Assembly: GCF_001424345.1 (NCBI RefSeq) | Contig: NZ_LMPF01000021.1 | Location: 106,741 to 170,740 of the forward strand | DNA length: 64,000 bases | Origin: Burkholderia sp. Leaf177 | GTDB lineage: Bacteria; Pseudomonadota; Gammaproteobacteria; Burkholderiales; Burkholderiaceae | Direction: 5' to 3' | Part shown: positions 1-8,585 of the stretch, piece after piece | Layout: each line of letters starts with the position of its first letter | Numbering within the stretch: position 1 is the stretch's first letter | The notes under the pieces: generated by a model | The model's input: only the letters and a program-made list of their open reading frames with translations | Told to the model about the DNA's origin: nothing | Databases searched by the model: none | Position numbers and translations under genes: made by a program

Positions 1-624
1 AACGGCCAGTCACCAACCGATCACACGAAGCTCGTAAAAAACGGCGACACCGTTACCGCGCTGCTTGAGGCCAACAATTTCATCGATGCCAACGGCAACT
101 TCGGACAGAACGCCACCAAGACAGGAAACCTTAACGACGGCAGCGGCCTTTCCGGAACCGGATTCGTGCAAAGCGACGACGTCAGTCTCATCTGGTTGCG
201 CGATCAGCGCCAGACTGCCGCCGCCGTCAAGACGCTGCGCGCGAACTTGAGCTGCAACGCGCCCGGCATCTGCGCCGACGGACCGCAAGCCTACATCCTC
301 TCGGGCGAGCGCATGGAAAACGCATTCGGCGATCCGGCTCGCGGCCGCACGCCGGACATTATCGTGCAGCCGAATCCCGGCGTGATCTATACGTCGAGCA
401 AAGCCAAGGATGAAGAGCACGGCGGCAATGCCCCCGATGACGGTCATCTCGGCCTTGTTGTGTCCTACGCCGGGTTGCGCCACGCAAGCACGGTCACGTT
501 GCCCGTCACCACCACTCAGGTCGCCCCGACGATCCTGCAGTCGCTTGGTATTGATCCGGACTTGCTGCAATCGGTAGCTCGCGAAGGTACGCGCGTGCTG
601 CCGGGTTTTGACATCGATCGCTAA
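1..624 (+). CDS. Alkaline phosphatase superfamily protein, C-terminal part (5' end outside window)
   Basis: The frame is open from the first base to a TAA at 622-624, so only the last 207 residues are seen. The sequence fits the C-terminal half of the alkaline phosphatase/phosphodiesterase superfamily: a TPDIIVQPNPGVIY stretch, then KDEEHGG, in which the His matches the late metal-binding His of the family, and a closing VAPTILQSLGIDPDLL segment typical of the last helix of these hydrolases. The substrate cannot be read. Homologues are usually exported; the signal peptide would lie upstream of the window. It points toward the cupin gene after a 381-base gap and may be monocistronic. Confidence 0.75.
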   Translation, partial: NGQSPTDHTKLVKNGDTVTALLEANNFIDANGNFGQNATKTGNLNDGSGLSGTGFVQSDDVSLIWLRDQRQTAAAVKTLRANLSCNAPGICADGPQAYILSGERMENAFGDPARGRTPDIIVQPNPGVIYTSSKAKDEEHGGNAPDDGHLGLVVSYAGLRHASTVTLPVTTTQVAPTILQSLGIDPDLLQSVAREGTRVLPGFDIDR

Positions 625-1005
625 CCGATATGTGCCTCGCAGTTGCATACCACTCGCGGACTGCGAGGTACACGCTTTATACCCACGCGTATTATTTGAC
701 GATCGCCGCGAGCTTTTGCCCAATAGTCTCGGGCGAACCGGTGATCGCAGCGCTCGTGAGCGACTTGCAGACCGGGCTCTGTGCCGAACTTCGAGCTTTA
801 AGCTATCTTGTCACCGCGCGCAAGCGCTGTCGCGGCCGTCGCTTCGATCGTAAGGAACCTTACTAAGCAGAGAATTCGCGCGCGCATCTGGTGCGCAGCG
901 GGTGCAATGTCCGCACTTTTATTGAAGACGTTGCGGCAATGAGAAATTGAACGGGTCGATGGCGATCTTGCTCGCGGTATCGATCATTCCAATGTGGAGA
1001 TGAAC
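625..1005. other. Intergenic stretch, no gene recognised
   Basis: This 381-base gap lies between the phosphatase-like gene and the cupin gene. Short open frames here have no convincing ribosome site, no recognisable domain, and overlap each other. No clear terminator with a T-run was found. The 3' part presumably holds the cupin promoter. Confidence 0.5.
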
Positions 1006-1389
1006 ATGAACACGATGTTGTTTGCTGAATCATTCGACCTGGTGTCCGCCTTCGAAGCGATCACCGACTTCTGGTCGCCGAAGGTCGTGGCGCAGGTCAA
1101 CGATCAGTACGTGAAGGTGGCGAAGGTGCGCGGCCAGCTTGCCTGGCATAGCCACGCGGGCGAGGATGAATTGTTTTACATCGTGCGCGGCAATCTGCGC
1201 ATGGAATACGAAAACGGCCGTGTGGTGCCGCTCGCCCAAGGCAGCATGCACGTCGTACCGCGAGGCGTCCTGCACAATCCGGTGGCGGAAGAGGAATGCT
1301 GGATCGTGCTGATCGAGCCTGTGACTACGCTGCATACGGGTGACGTCGATACGCCGCTTACAAAGACGCTCGCGCAGCAGCTTGCCTGA
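1006..1389 (+). CDS. Small cupin-domain protein
   Basis: A 127-residue single-domain cupin. The barrel motif is visible as WHSHAGEDELFYIVRG (first cupin motif, with His, His and Glu metal ligands), followed by the GSMHVVPRGVLHNP second motif with its late His. I chose the ATG at 1006 because GGAG at 996-999 is 6 bases upstream; a GTG at 994 and an ATG at 1000 would sit on or too near that site. Cupins of this type bind a divalent metal and may be sugar isomerases, small-molecule sensors or dioxygenases; nothing nearby fixes the substrate. It seems to be expressed alone. Confidence 0.8.
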   Translation: MNTMLFAESFDLVSAFEAITDFWSPKVVAQVNDQYVKVAKVRGQLAWHSHAGEDELFYIVRGNLRMEYENGRVVPLAQGSMHVVPRGVLHNPVAEEECWIVLIEPVTTLHTGDVDTPLTKTLAQQLA

Positions 1390-1906
1390 CCGGGATTACC
1401 CCTCTGCCTTGTCTCAAGACGATGCGCCGTGCACAGCGCGGCGTCATCGAACGGTTCCACATTTGCGGTCGACGATACGACCTGGTGAAGATTACCGTTC
1501 GCATTAAATACCTCATAAAAAAACGTATTTATTCGATATTTAATGCATAAATAAATGCAAATAAAAGATTTATTTCAGGTACTCTTTATTCGCGTTTAAT
1601 TGAATATCACCAGTCGCGTTAAATTGCACACTTTCTACGCACCGCAATCAACTCCGCTTTCCCTTTCATCAGAACATTGCCTGTCCTGATGCGGCAATTC
1701 TGGCGAAAAAACCTAACCGTCAGCCAATCGTCAGGAAATATCTATCCACTTGTTTTGTATGAACTAACTGTCCAATTTTCGTCGATTAGGGCAGTTACTA
1801 TCAATTACATCGATTACCGTCTTTTACGAATTATTTAAGCTGAAACTTCATTTAGATTAGACAATTCTTTTAGACTTTCCATACGAAAACGACGACCCGA
1901 AAATCA
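1390..1906. promoter_or_regulatory. AT-rich 517-base leader before the exopolysaccharide operon
   Basis: No coding frame is supported. From about 1500 to 1900 the DNA is far richer in A and T than its surroundings, with runs such as ATAAAAAAACG and repeated TTTA/TTAA steps. A small dyad ATTGCC-N11-GGCAAT lies at 1676-1698. This must hold the promoter of wecB-nfrA and has the length and composition of a silenced or multiply regulated promoter. Exact promoter elements cannot be assigned by eye. Confidence 0.5.
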
Positions 1907-3133
1907 ATGGCGTTGAAAAAGATATTGTCTATTTTCGGGACGCGTCCCGAAGCCATCAAAATGGCGCCGCTGGTGAAGTGGGTCGAAGCGGATCCCGACC
2001 TGGAGTCGATCGTCTGCGTGACGGGTCAGCATGAAACCATGTTGCAACAGGTCCTGGACCAGTTCGACATCACGCCCGATCATCGCCTCGCCGTGATGAC
2101 GGAGAACCAGACGCTCAACGGGCTCGCCGCGCGTGTGCTTGATTCGCTCGACAGCGTGCTCGATATCGCGAAGCCTGATCGCGTGCTGGTTCACGGCGAC
2201 ACCACAACGGCGTCGTTTGCCGCGCTCGCGGCGTTTCATCGGCGAATTCCGGTTGCGCATGTTGAAGCCGGGTTGCGCACGGGCGATCTGTCGCAACCGT
2301 GGCCTGAGGAAATGAACCGCCGCGTGACGGATGTCGTCTGCGACCTGCTGTTCGCGCCGACCGCGGGCGCAAAGGCGAATCTCGAGGCCGAGAATTTGCA
2401 GGGCCGCGTAATCGTCACGGGCAACACGGTCATCGATGCACTCATGATGACGGCCGCGCGCATCGACGCCGACGCACATCTGCGCAAACGTCTGGACGCC
2501 GCACTGCCCTTCACGAGCGACGGCAAGCCGATCCTGCTGGTTACGGGGCATCGGAGAGAAAGTTTCGGCGATGGATTCCACCAGATCTGCCTCGCGTTGC
2601 GCGACATCGCGCGACGTCATGCGGTGCAGATCGTCTATCCGGTTCACCTCAATCCCAACGTTCGCGAACCTGTGCTTGCCATGTTGCAGGACGAGCCGAA
2701 TGTGCACCTGATCGAGCCACTCGATTACCTCGGTTTCGTGCGGCTGATGCAACGCGCGGCAATCGTGCTCACGGATTCGGGCGGCGTGCAGGAAGAAGCA
2801 CCGGCGCTCGGCAAGCCGGTGCTTGTCATGCGCAATATCACCGAGCGTCCGGAAGCGGTTGTAGCGGGTACGGTGCGGCTGGTCGGGACGAGCCGCGCGG
2901 CCATCGGCGCGGCGGTATCGGCGCTGCTGGGGTCATCGGCGTCATCATCGACCGCTCTAGCCAAACGCCCGCCGCGAATCGTGCCGCGCGCCGCCAATCC
3001 TTACGGCGATGGCCACGCGTCGGAGCGGATCGTCGCCGTGCTTGCAGGCCGGCGATTCACGGAATTCGGCGCTTCGCCGCCGGTAATCGATGCGCCCGCC
3101 CTCTCGCGCGCCAAGAGAGTTTCCGGCGGCTGA
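1907..3133 (+). CDS. wecB: UDP-N-acetylglucosamine 2-epimerase (non-hydrolysing)
   Basis: Interconverts UDP-GlcNAc and UDP-ManNAc in the cytoplasm. The 408-residue product carries the family signatures in order: GTRPEAIKMAPL at the N-terminus, VTGQHETML, VLVHGDTTT, HVEAGLRTGD followed by WPEEMNRR, TGNTVIDAL, TGHRRESFG, and TDSGGVQEEAPALGKPVLVM followed by TERPEA. It is about 30 residues longer than the E. coli enzyme because of a Ser/Ala/Arg-rich C-terminal tail. It opens a five-gene operon with a glycosyltransferase and export proteins, so its UDP-ManNAc is probably the precursor of the polymer made by the NfrB homologue, as reported for E. coli NfrB. The next gene starts 29 bases or more downstream. 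Confidence 0.93.
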   Translation: MALKKILSIFGTRPEAIKMAPLVKWVEADPDLESIVCVTGQHETMLQQVLDQFDITPDHRLAVMTENQTLNGLAARVLDSLDSVLDIAKPDRVLVHGDTTTASFAALAAFHRRIPVAHVEAGLRTGDLSQPWPEEMNRRVTDVVCDLLFAPTAGAKANLEAENLQGRVIVTGNTVIDALMMTAARIDADAHLRKRLDAALPFTSDGKPILLVTGHRRESFGDGFHQICLALRDIARRHAVQIVYPVHLNPNVREPVLAMLQDEPNVHLIEPLDYLGFVRLMQRAAIVLTDSGGVQEEAPALGKPVLVMRNITERPEAVVAGTVRLVGTSRAAIGAAVSALLGSSASSSTALAKRPPRIVPRAANPYGDGHASERIVAVLAGRRFTEFGASPPVIDAPALSRAKRVSGG

Positions 3134-3162
3134 TCTTTGCATTATCAGATTGCGCCATCGCA

Positions 3163-5595
3163 TTGCGCCGTAAGGCGCCGGCTCGATCCTTCTTGCGGCA
3201 TCCATTCGCAGCAACGCGCTCTCTTCGCGCGGGCTGCATCGGATCGTCGTTGCTCAGACACAAATCAAATCCGCTACCTACTTTGACCCGAGCTAATCCA
3301 TCGCATCATCGTCACCGCTTTTCTCGAGCCCTGCCGGCGTTTGTCCGCGTGATTCCATGTGTTGCGTTGGTCGCATGGTCATTGAACGCAGCGGCCGCTC
3401 AACCGTTGTCCGCGAACCCGGATTTCGCCGATGCCTTGAACGCCGCCAGCCATGCTTCGATCACACGCACTGTCGAGTTGAAACGCCTCGGCGTGCGCGA
3501 TACCGTGGCGCTCGGCGCGCCCGATAGCCGCCGCGAATACTACTTCCCGGTGCCGGCGGGCGTGCCAATCAGCGACGCAGCCTTGCAAGTCGATGCCACC
3601 TACCTGCGCGGCGACGGCGGCCGCACGACAATGCTCGTTTCCCTCGACGGTTCCCCGGTGCTCGCGCACGCCCTCACGCAGCCGCAAGGCAACGCGGCGG
3701 CGACCATCGGCGTGGATGGGTCGCCGCGCGCGAATGGATACGTGCGTGTCGGGTTCGAATATGCGTCGGTGATCAACGACGCCGAATGCGCCGACCAGAC
3801 GGCGATTGGCAACGTGTTGCGCCTCGCGCCCGGCACCCGGCTGAACTATCGGTACAACAGCGGCGACATTCGCGATTTGCGGACCGCGTGGAGCGCGCTG
3901 CCGCAAATGCCGGCTATAGCTGTATCGTCGAAACGGCTCGGCACGCTCGCCTACGATACCGCGTGGCGCGCCGCCGCGATCATGCAGCGCGATGGCCGTG
4001 AACCGTCGGTAAGCGGCTGGCCCGCCGTGGGCGACACCGTGAATCTCGGCGCGCCCGATGTGCCCGCAGCGTTGCGCGCCATGCCCGCGTTCGCCGCGCT
4101 CGCAGCCGGCGGAGAGCACAAGCTGGCGAACGCGGCGGAAGCCGGCGCGCTGCTTGCCATCGCGGCGCCTGCTGCGCTGCCGGCGGATCTCATCGTCACT
4201 GACGACACCTTGCGCGCGAACGTCAACGCCTCGCTCGACGCGCTGCGGCTGCAAGCGGCGGCTGTGTCGCCGGAAGCTGCAAGTGCGTTTGATGACTGGC
4301 GTGCGCGCGTCGCCGCTCCGCTGGTCGCGCCGCTCGCGCCTGGCGAAGTGCGCCTTGTCCATGTGGCGGGTCAGGCGGCGATCGTCGTCGGCGACACGCG
4401 TTCGGTCGGCGCGCTCGCGCAGGTCTGGCGCGCCGTGGATGGATCGAATCAACTGGTCGTGCATGAAATAGACAGCGCCGCGAACGGCCGCCATGACATC
4501 GTGCCGCTTGCAGCGCTCGGCGGCCAACCGCGCACGGTGAATGTGTTGCGCCAGGCATCGTGGACAGCGGATTTCGATCTCGGCGCGGTCGCCGGCGCGG
4601 GACGGTTGCCGGATGACGTGGTGCTCGATCTTGCCGGTTCGCCCAACGGCCACAACGCGGGCGTGGTCGCCTCGGTGTTTTTCAACGACACGCTGATAGG
4701 CTCGAAATTGCTCGATGCCGATGGCCGCGCGCAACGGGTGACATCGCATATTCCGCGCACGTCGCTCAGTTCACGCAACCTCTTGCGCGTCACCTTCACG
4801 CGCCAGTCCGACTCGGGCTGCGCGAGCGACGAAGGGTATCCGGCGGCGGTCCTGCCGACCAGCCATCTCACGCTCGTCAAGGCCGACGCCGAGGATAACT
4901 TCACTGGCATGGTCGCGCGCTTTGCAACGAGCGCAAGCGTCCTGGTGCCGAACGCGTATCTCGCCGACGCGACGACCACCCTTCCCCGCGTCGCGCGTCT
5001 TGCCGACGCCACTGGCGTCGATCCGCAGCGCGCGTCGCTGACGGTGACAACGGGCGACGCGGCGGTCACGCCAACGGGACCGTTCCTCGCGTTCGACGTC
5101 GCGCTTGCAGACCAGAAGTCGCACGTGCGGGTTGCAGACACGCGCCTCGCCATCACCGGCAACGACGACCAGCCTCTCTACGACGTCAGCCAGCAAGGCG
5201 TGGGCGTGCTCGATGTTGCACATGCAGGCAATACGCGTGGCGTGATCTGGCGCAGCGTGGGCGCACGCGCGCCGCTCGTGCCCGTGAGCCTGCAACTGGC
5301 GCAAGCCGACGTTGCGGTTATCGACGGTACGGGTGTGCTCAAAGAGATCGATACCCGTGATCCGGCGAACATGATCCGTATCGATACTGGCAACCAGGCC
5401 GGCGCGCCATGGTCGGAGAAATGGCTGGCGTGGACGGTGCCGGCGTTGCTCGTCGGCATGTTCATCCTGTTGCTGATGTTCGCCTCGCTGGTGCGCAGCC
5501 GCAAGCAGCAAGCTGAAAAGCAGGCTGCAAATCAGGCCACGAAGCAGGCTGCAAATCAGGCCACCAAGCAGGCTGAAAATCCGCCGCCGAAATGA
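3163..5595 (+). CDS. BcsB-like periplasmic, membrane-anchored polysaccharide synthase subunit
   Basis: Resembles the BcsB family, which escorts a nascent glycan through the periplasm and is anchored beside the synthase. The maximum frame starts with TTG at 3163 (810 residues). The signal-like hydrophobic stretch (VIPCVALVAWSLNAAAA, near residue 70) lies deep in the protein, so a later start such as TTG near 3283 is likely. After it come two beta-rich repeats (RREYYFPVPAGVPISDAAL; later LRVTFTRQSDSGCASDEG). One transmembrane helix (WTVPALLVGMFILLLMF, about residues 755-775) precedes a charged, Lys/Gln/Ala repeat tail. No BcsA is present; the partner is evidently the NfrB-like synthase, whose start is 9 bases after this stop. 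Confidence 0.65.
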   Translation: MRRKAPARSFLRHPFAATRSLRAGCIGSSLLRHKSNPLPTLTRANPSHHRHRFSRALPAFVRVIPCVALVAWSLNAAAAQPLSANPDFADALNAASHASITRTVELKRLGVRDTVALGAPDSRREYYFPVPAGVPISDAALQVDATYLRGDGGRTTMLVSLDGSPVLAHALTQPQGNAAATIGVDGSPRANGYVRVGFEYASVINDAECADQTAIGNVLRLAPGTRLNYRYNSGDIRDLRTAWSALPQMPAIAVSSKRLGTLAYDTAWRAAAIMQRDGREPSVSGWPAVGDTVNLGAPDVPAALRAMPAFAALAAGGEHKLANAAEAGALLAIAAPAALPADLIVTDDTLRANVNASLDALRLQAAAVSPEAASAFDDWRARVAAPLVAPLAPGEVRLVHVAGQAAIVVGDTRSVGALAQVWRAVDGSNQLVVHEIDSAANGRHDIVPLAALGGQPRTVNVLRQASWTADFDLGAVAGAGRLPDDVVLDLAGSPNGHNAGVVASVFFNDTLIGSKLLDADGRAQRVTSHIPRTSLSSRNLLRVTFTRQSDSGCASDEGYPAAVLPTSHLTLVKADAEDNFTGMVARFATSASVLVPNAYLADATTTLPRVARLADATGVDPQRASLTVTTGDAAVTPTGPFLAFDVALADQKSHVRVADTRLAITGNDDQPLYDVSQQGVGVLDVAHAGNTRGVIWRSVGARAPLVPVSLQLAQADVAVIDGTGVLKEIDTRDPANMIRIDTGNQAGAPWSEKWLAWTVPALLVGMFILLLMFASLVRSRKQQAEKQAANQATKQAANQATKQAENPPPK
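5518..5580 (+). repeat. 24-base in-frame tandem repeat in the BcsB-like tail
   Basis: Two complete copies (5518-5541, 5542-5565) and a partial third (5566-5580) of a 24-base unit encoding KQAANQAT. The copies are nearly identical in DNA, implying recent slippage. They encode the cytoplasmic tail after the single transmembrane helix, just before the nfrB start. Confidence 0.85.
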
Positions 5596-5604
5596 GGACA
5601 TGTC

Positions 5605-7728
5605 ATGGACCTGCACGCCGGTTATTACGCGCAACAGTATTACTACACGCTGCAATATTGCGCGGGCGTGATCGCCGTGATCATCCTGGTTTCGAGCGCA
5701 GACGATCTGTTTATCGACGCGTATTACTGGGTCCGGCGTTTGGTTCGCGCGCTTACGGTCAAGCGCGGATATACGCCGCTGAAGGCAGCGCAATTGCAGG
5801 AGCGCGCGGAACAGCCCATTGCCATCATGATTCCCGCCTGGCACGAATACGGCGTGATCGCGGCAATGCTCGAAGACGCCGTGCGTGTGCTCGATTACCG
5901 GAACTACGCGATCTTCGTGGGAACGTACGTGAACGATGCCGCGACCATCGCCGAAGTCGAACGCATGCGGATGCGCTACAAGCAGTTGCATCGCGTGGAA
6001 GTGCCGCACGAGGGCCCGACCTGCAAGGCCGATTGCCTGAACTGGGTCGTGCAGGCGGCGTTTCAGCATGAACGCAACGCGGATCTGGAATTCGCGGGTT
6101 TTGTCCTGCATGACAGCGAAGATGTGCTGCATTCGCTGGAGCTGAAGTTCTTCAACTTTCTCCTGCCGCGCAAGGACATGATCCAGTTGCCGGTGGCGTC
6201 GCTCGAGCGGCACTGGTACGAGCTGGTCGCAGGCACTTACATGGATGAATTCGCCGAGTGGCACGCAAAGGATCTCGTGGTCCGCGAGAGCATGACGGGC
6301 AGCGTGCCGTCCGCGGGCGTGGGCACGTGCTTCTCGCGGCGGGCGATGCTCGCGCTTGTCGAAACCACGAAGAACCAGCCGTTCAATACCGATTCCCTCA
6401 CCGAAGACTACGACGTCGGCGCGCGTTTGCTGAAGCTCGGCATGGAATCGATTTTCGCGGTGTTTCCCGTGCAGTACCTCACGCGCCGCAAGAGCGTTTT
6501 CGGCTTGGGCGACGATCGCGAAGTAACCGTGACGGTGCCGCTTTCCGTGCGCGAATTTTTCCCCGATACGGTTCGCACCGCTTACAGGCAACGTGCGCGC
6601 TGGGTGCTCGGGATCGGCATGCAGGGCTGGCAGCAGACCGGCTGGAGCGGCTCGCTTGCCAATCGCTATTTGCTGTTTCGCGATCGCAAGGGCGTGGTGA
6701 CATCGTTCGTGGGCATGCTGGCTTACGTTCTCGTGCTGCAGTTCATCGCGTTCATGGGCGCGGCCTCGCTCGGGCTCACAAGCGACCTGTTGCCTTCGCC
6801 GTTCGTGGATTCGGCGTGGATGAATGCCGTGCTCGTGCTGAACGCAATCGCTGTATTTTTGCGCGTCGTGCAACGCGTGTATTTCGTCTCGCGGCTCTAC
6901 GGATGGGAGCAGGGCATTGTCTCCATTCCACGCATGGTCGTCGCGAACTTCATCAACTTTCTGGCGGTATCGCGGGCATGGCGGTTGTTCGCATCGCATC
7001 TGGTTACGGGGAAACGGCTCGCGTGGGACAAGACCATGCACGACTTTCCATCGGCGGCAGGTCTCTCCGAAAAACGTCGTCAACGGCTTGGCGAACTGCT
7101 CGTCTCGTGGCAGGCAATCAACGAGGAACAACTCAAGACCGCAATGGAAGACGAGCTCGCGAGCGAAGCGCCGCTTGGCCGCGTGCTGATTGCGCGCGGC
7201 TGGCTGGATGAAGAAACGCTTGCCGAAGCGCTTTCGTTTCAATCGGAGTTGCAGCGCGCAACGCTGGACCCTTCTCTGCTCAACGAAGGCCAGGAACACG
7301 TGCCGCTCGAACATGCCATTCGATACCGCGTCCTGCCGCAAGGCACGGACCATGCGGGCCGCCGGATCGTGCTGGCGGCAAGCCCGATCGCGGACGATGC
7401 CCTCAAGGAAATCGAACGTGTCGCCGGCGCGCCGGTCACCCAGCGGATCGTGCGGGAAAGCGAAATCGCGACCGGCTTCCGGTTCTTGCGCGGCGCCGAC
7501 AACGCCCTCGAGCCGAACGAAACAAACGTGCCGCTTCTCGGCGATTTGCTGATCCAGATGGGCTACATCACGCGCGAGAGTTTCAATCAGGCGCTGAAGG
7601 TGTACAGGCCGGAACGCGATGGCCGGATCGGCGAATTCATGGTCGCGTACGGCGCGATCTCGGCGAGAGCGTTGAGCGATGCCGTGCAGAGACAGATCAG
7701 CACGCGTGAAGCGGGGCAGCATACATGA
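5605..7728 (+). CDS. nfrB: NfrB-like c-di-GMP-responsive glycosyltransferase/exopolysaccharide synthase
   Basis: A 707-residue inner-membrane GT2 synthase. It has an N-terminal membrane helix (about 18-40), then a glycosyltransferase domain with IMIPAWHE at its start, DSED at residues 170-173, TED at 266-268 and QRARW at 329-333, the D,D,D,QxxRW pattern of processive synthases. Three or four further membrane segments lie between about 365 and 460. The C-terminus holds four MshEN-type half-motifs beginning at residues 494, 523, 644 and 674, i.e. two tandem c-di-GMP-binding modules. E. coli NfrB is reported to be a c-di-GMP-activated synthase using WecB product. RBS AGGACATGTC precedes ATG 5605; the stop overlaps the next start (ATGA). 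Confidence 0.88.
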   Translation: MDLHAGYYAQQYYYTLQYCAGVIAVIILVSSADDLFIDAYYWVRRLVRALTVKRGYTPLKAAQLQERAEQPIAIMIPAWHEYGVIAAMLEDAVRVLDYRNYAIFVGTYVNDAATIAEVERMRMRYKQLHRVEVPHEGPTCKADCLNWVVQAAFQHERNADLEFAGFVLHDSEDVLHSLELKFFNFLLPRKDMIQLPVASLERHWYELVAGTYMDEFAEWHAKDLVVRESMTGSVPSAGVGTCFSRRAMLALVETTKNQPFNTDSLTEDYDVGARLLKLGMESIFAVFPVQYLTRRKSVFGLGDDREVTVTVPLSVREFFPDTVRTAYRQRARWVLGIGMQGWQQTGWSGSLANRYLLFRDRKGVVTSFVGMLAYVLVLQFIAFMGAASLGLTSDLLPSPFVDSAWMNAVLVLNAIAVFLRVVQRVYFVSRLYGWEQGIVSIPRMVVANFINFLAVSRAWRLFASHLVTGKRLAWDKTMHDFPSAAGLSEKRRQRLGELLVSWQAINEEQLKTAMEDELASEAPLGRVLIARGWLDEETLAEALSFQSELQRATLDPSLLNEGQEHVPLEHAIRYRVLPQGTDHAGRRIVLAASPIADDALKEIERVAGAPVTQRIVRESEIATGFRFLRGADNALEPNETNVPLLGDLLIQMGYITRESFNQALKVYRPERDGRIGEFMVAYGAISARALSDAVQRQISTREAGQHT

Positions 7729-8585
7729 GCGGCAATGGTTCCGTCGGCTTCGCCTTGAAACCGGGCCGCCGTGTTTTCCTGCTCGGCAGCGCTGCCGGAC
7801 TGCTGGTGCTGGGACTCGCGGGTTGCCAGTCAACGCCGCTTGTCCAGGGCGTTGCATGGCAACTCGACAATACGCACGCCAACGCATACGGGGAATGGAA
7901 TCGCCTTGGCGTCACTGACCTGCTGCTGCAATGGACCGCGGTCGATAACACCGCGTACGTGGCCGGAACGCATATTCCCGTGGCGCCGCGTTTGCCCGAC
8001 TGGAACCGCGTTGCGCAAGAACCGTGGGCGAAGCATGTCCTCGTTGGATTGGCTGGCCGTTTCGACGAAAACGCCGCGCGCGCCAACGTCGCGCTGCTTG
8101 TCGACCAGTCACTCGAACTCGTGCGCGCGGCGCCGCGACTGAATATTGAAGGATGGTATTTCCCGGTCGAAGTCGATCCGAGCTGGCAGGACGCGCACTC
8201 CCTCGCGCCGTTGCTCGCACGCCTGCCGCGGCCGTTATGGATCAGCGTTTATGACCGCGGCAACATTGGCGGCGCGGCGTTGGCGGACTGGCTTTCGACC
8301 TGGCTTCCAAACGATGTCGGCGTGTTGCTGCAGGACGGCGTGGGCGTGTACGCGCGCGAACCAGGCGTTGCCCGGACCTATGCCGACGCCCTCAGCGCGA
8401 AGTTCGGACTCGAGCGCGTGCGGATCATTGCGGAGGCTTTCCGGCTCGCGCCGGGAGCGTCGTTCCGATCGGCAACGGCGCAGGAACTTCGCTCGCAGCT
8501 CGACGCCTATCGCGGTTATCGAACCTATCTTTTCGATGGACCTCACTACGTGCCGCCTCAACTCGTGAACAGCCTTCTGCAGTGA
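7725..8585 (+). CDS. Lipoprotein of the exopolysaccharide operon, possible glycoside-hydrolase-like barrel
   Basis: A 286-residue protein with a lipoprotein signal: basic KPGRR, hydrophobic core, lipobox LAGC with Cys34. The mature part has alternating strands and helices (GVTDLLLQWT, LNIEGWYFPVEVD, PLWISVYD, VGVLLQDGVG, RVRIIAEAFR, RTYLFDG) that look like a TIM barrel of the DUF4434 type, in which WYFPVEVD and LLQDGVG would lie at the top of the barrel. The role is inferred: trimming, anchoring or guiding the polymer between inner membrane and the NfrA pore. It overlaps nfrB by ATGA and the following gene by GTGA, so translation is coupled on both sides. Confidence 0.6.
   Translation: MSGNGSVGFALKPGRRVFLLGSAAGLLVLGLAGCQSTPLVQGVAWQLDNTHANAYGEWNRLGVTDLLLQWTAVDNTAYVAGTHIPVAPRLPDWNRVAQEPWAKHVLVGLAGRFDENAARANVALLVDQSLELVRAAPRLNIEGWYFPVEVDPSWQDAHSLAPLLARLPRPLWISVYDRGNIGGAALADWLSTWLPNDVGVLLQDGVGVYAREPGVARTYADALSAKFGLERVRIIAEAFRLAPGASFRSATAQELRSQLDAYRGYRTYLFDGPHYVPPQLVNSLLQ

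Noticed and set aside
10..723. 237-residue frame on the minus strand opposite the phosphatase-like gene
   Set aside because: It is antisense to a frame with recognisable phosphatase motifs and its product is Arg/Ala-rich without domain; typical of shadow frames in high-GC DNA.
608..866. Short frames after the phosphatase-like gene
   Set aside because: Two overlapping frames with atypical composition, no ribosome site and no recognised domain.
3379..4749. 456-residue minus-strand frame inside the BcsB-like gene
   Set aside because: Arg/His-rich shadow of a real gene with signal and membrane segments on the plus strand.
4771..7887. 1038-residue minus-strand frame across the BcsB-like and nfrB genes
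   Set aside because: Long but low-complexity His/Arg/Ala composition, no ribosome site, and the opposite strand encodes clear motifs (DSED, TED, QRARW). It is a codon-bias shadow.
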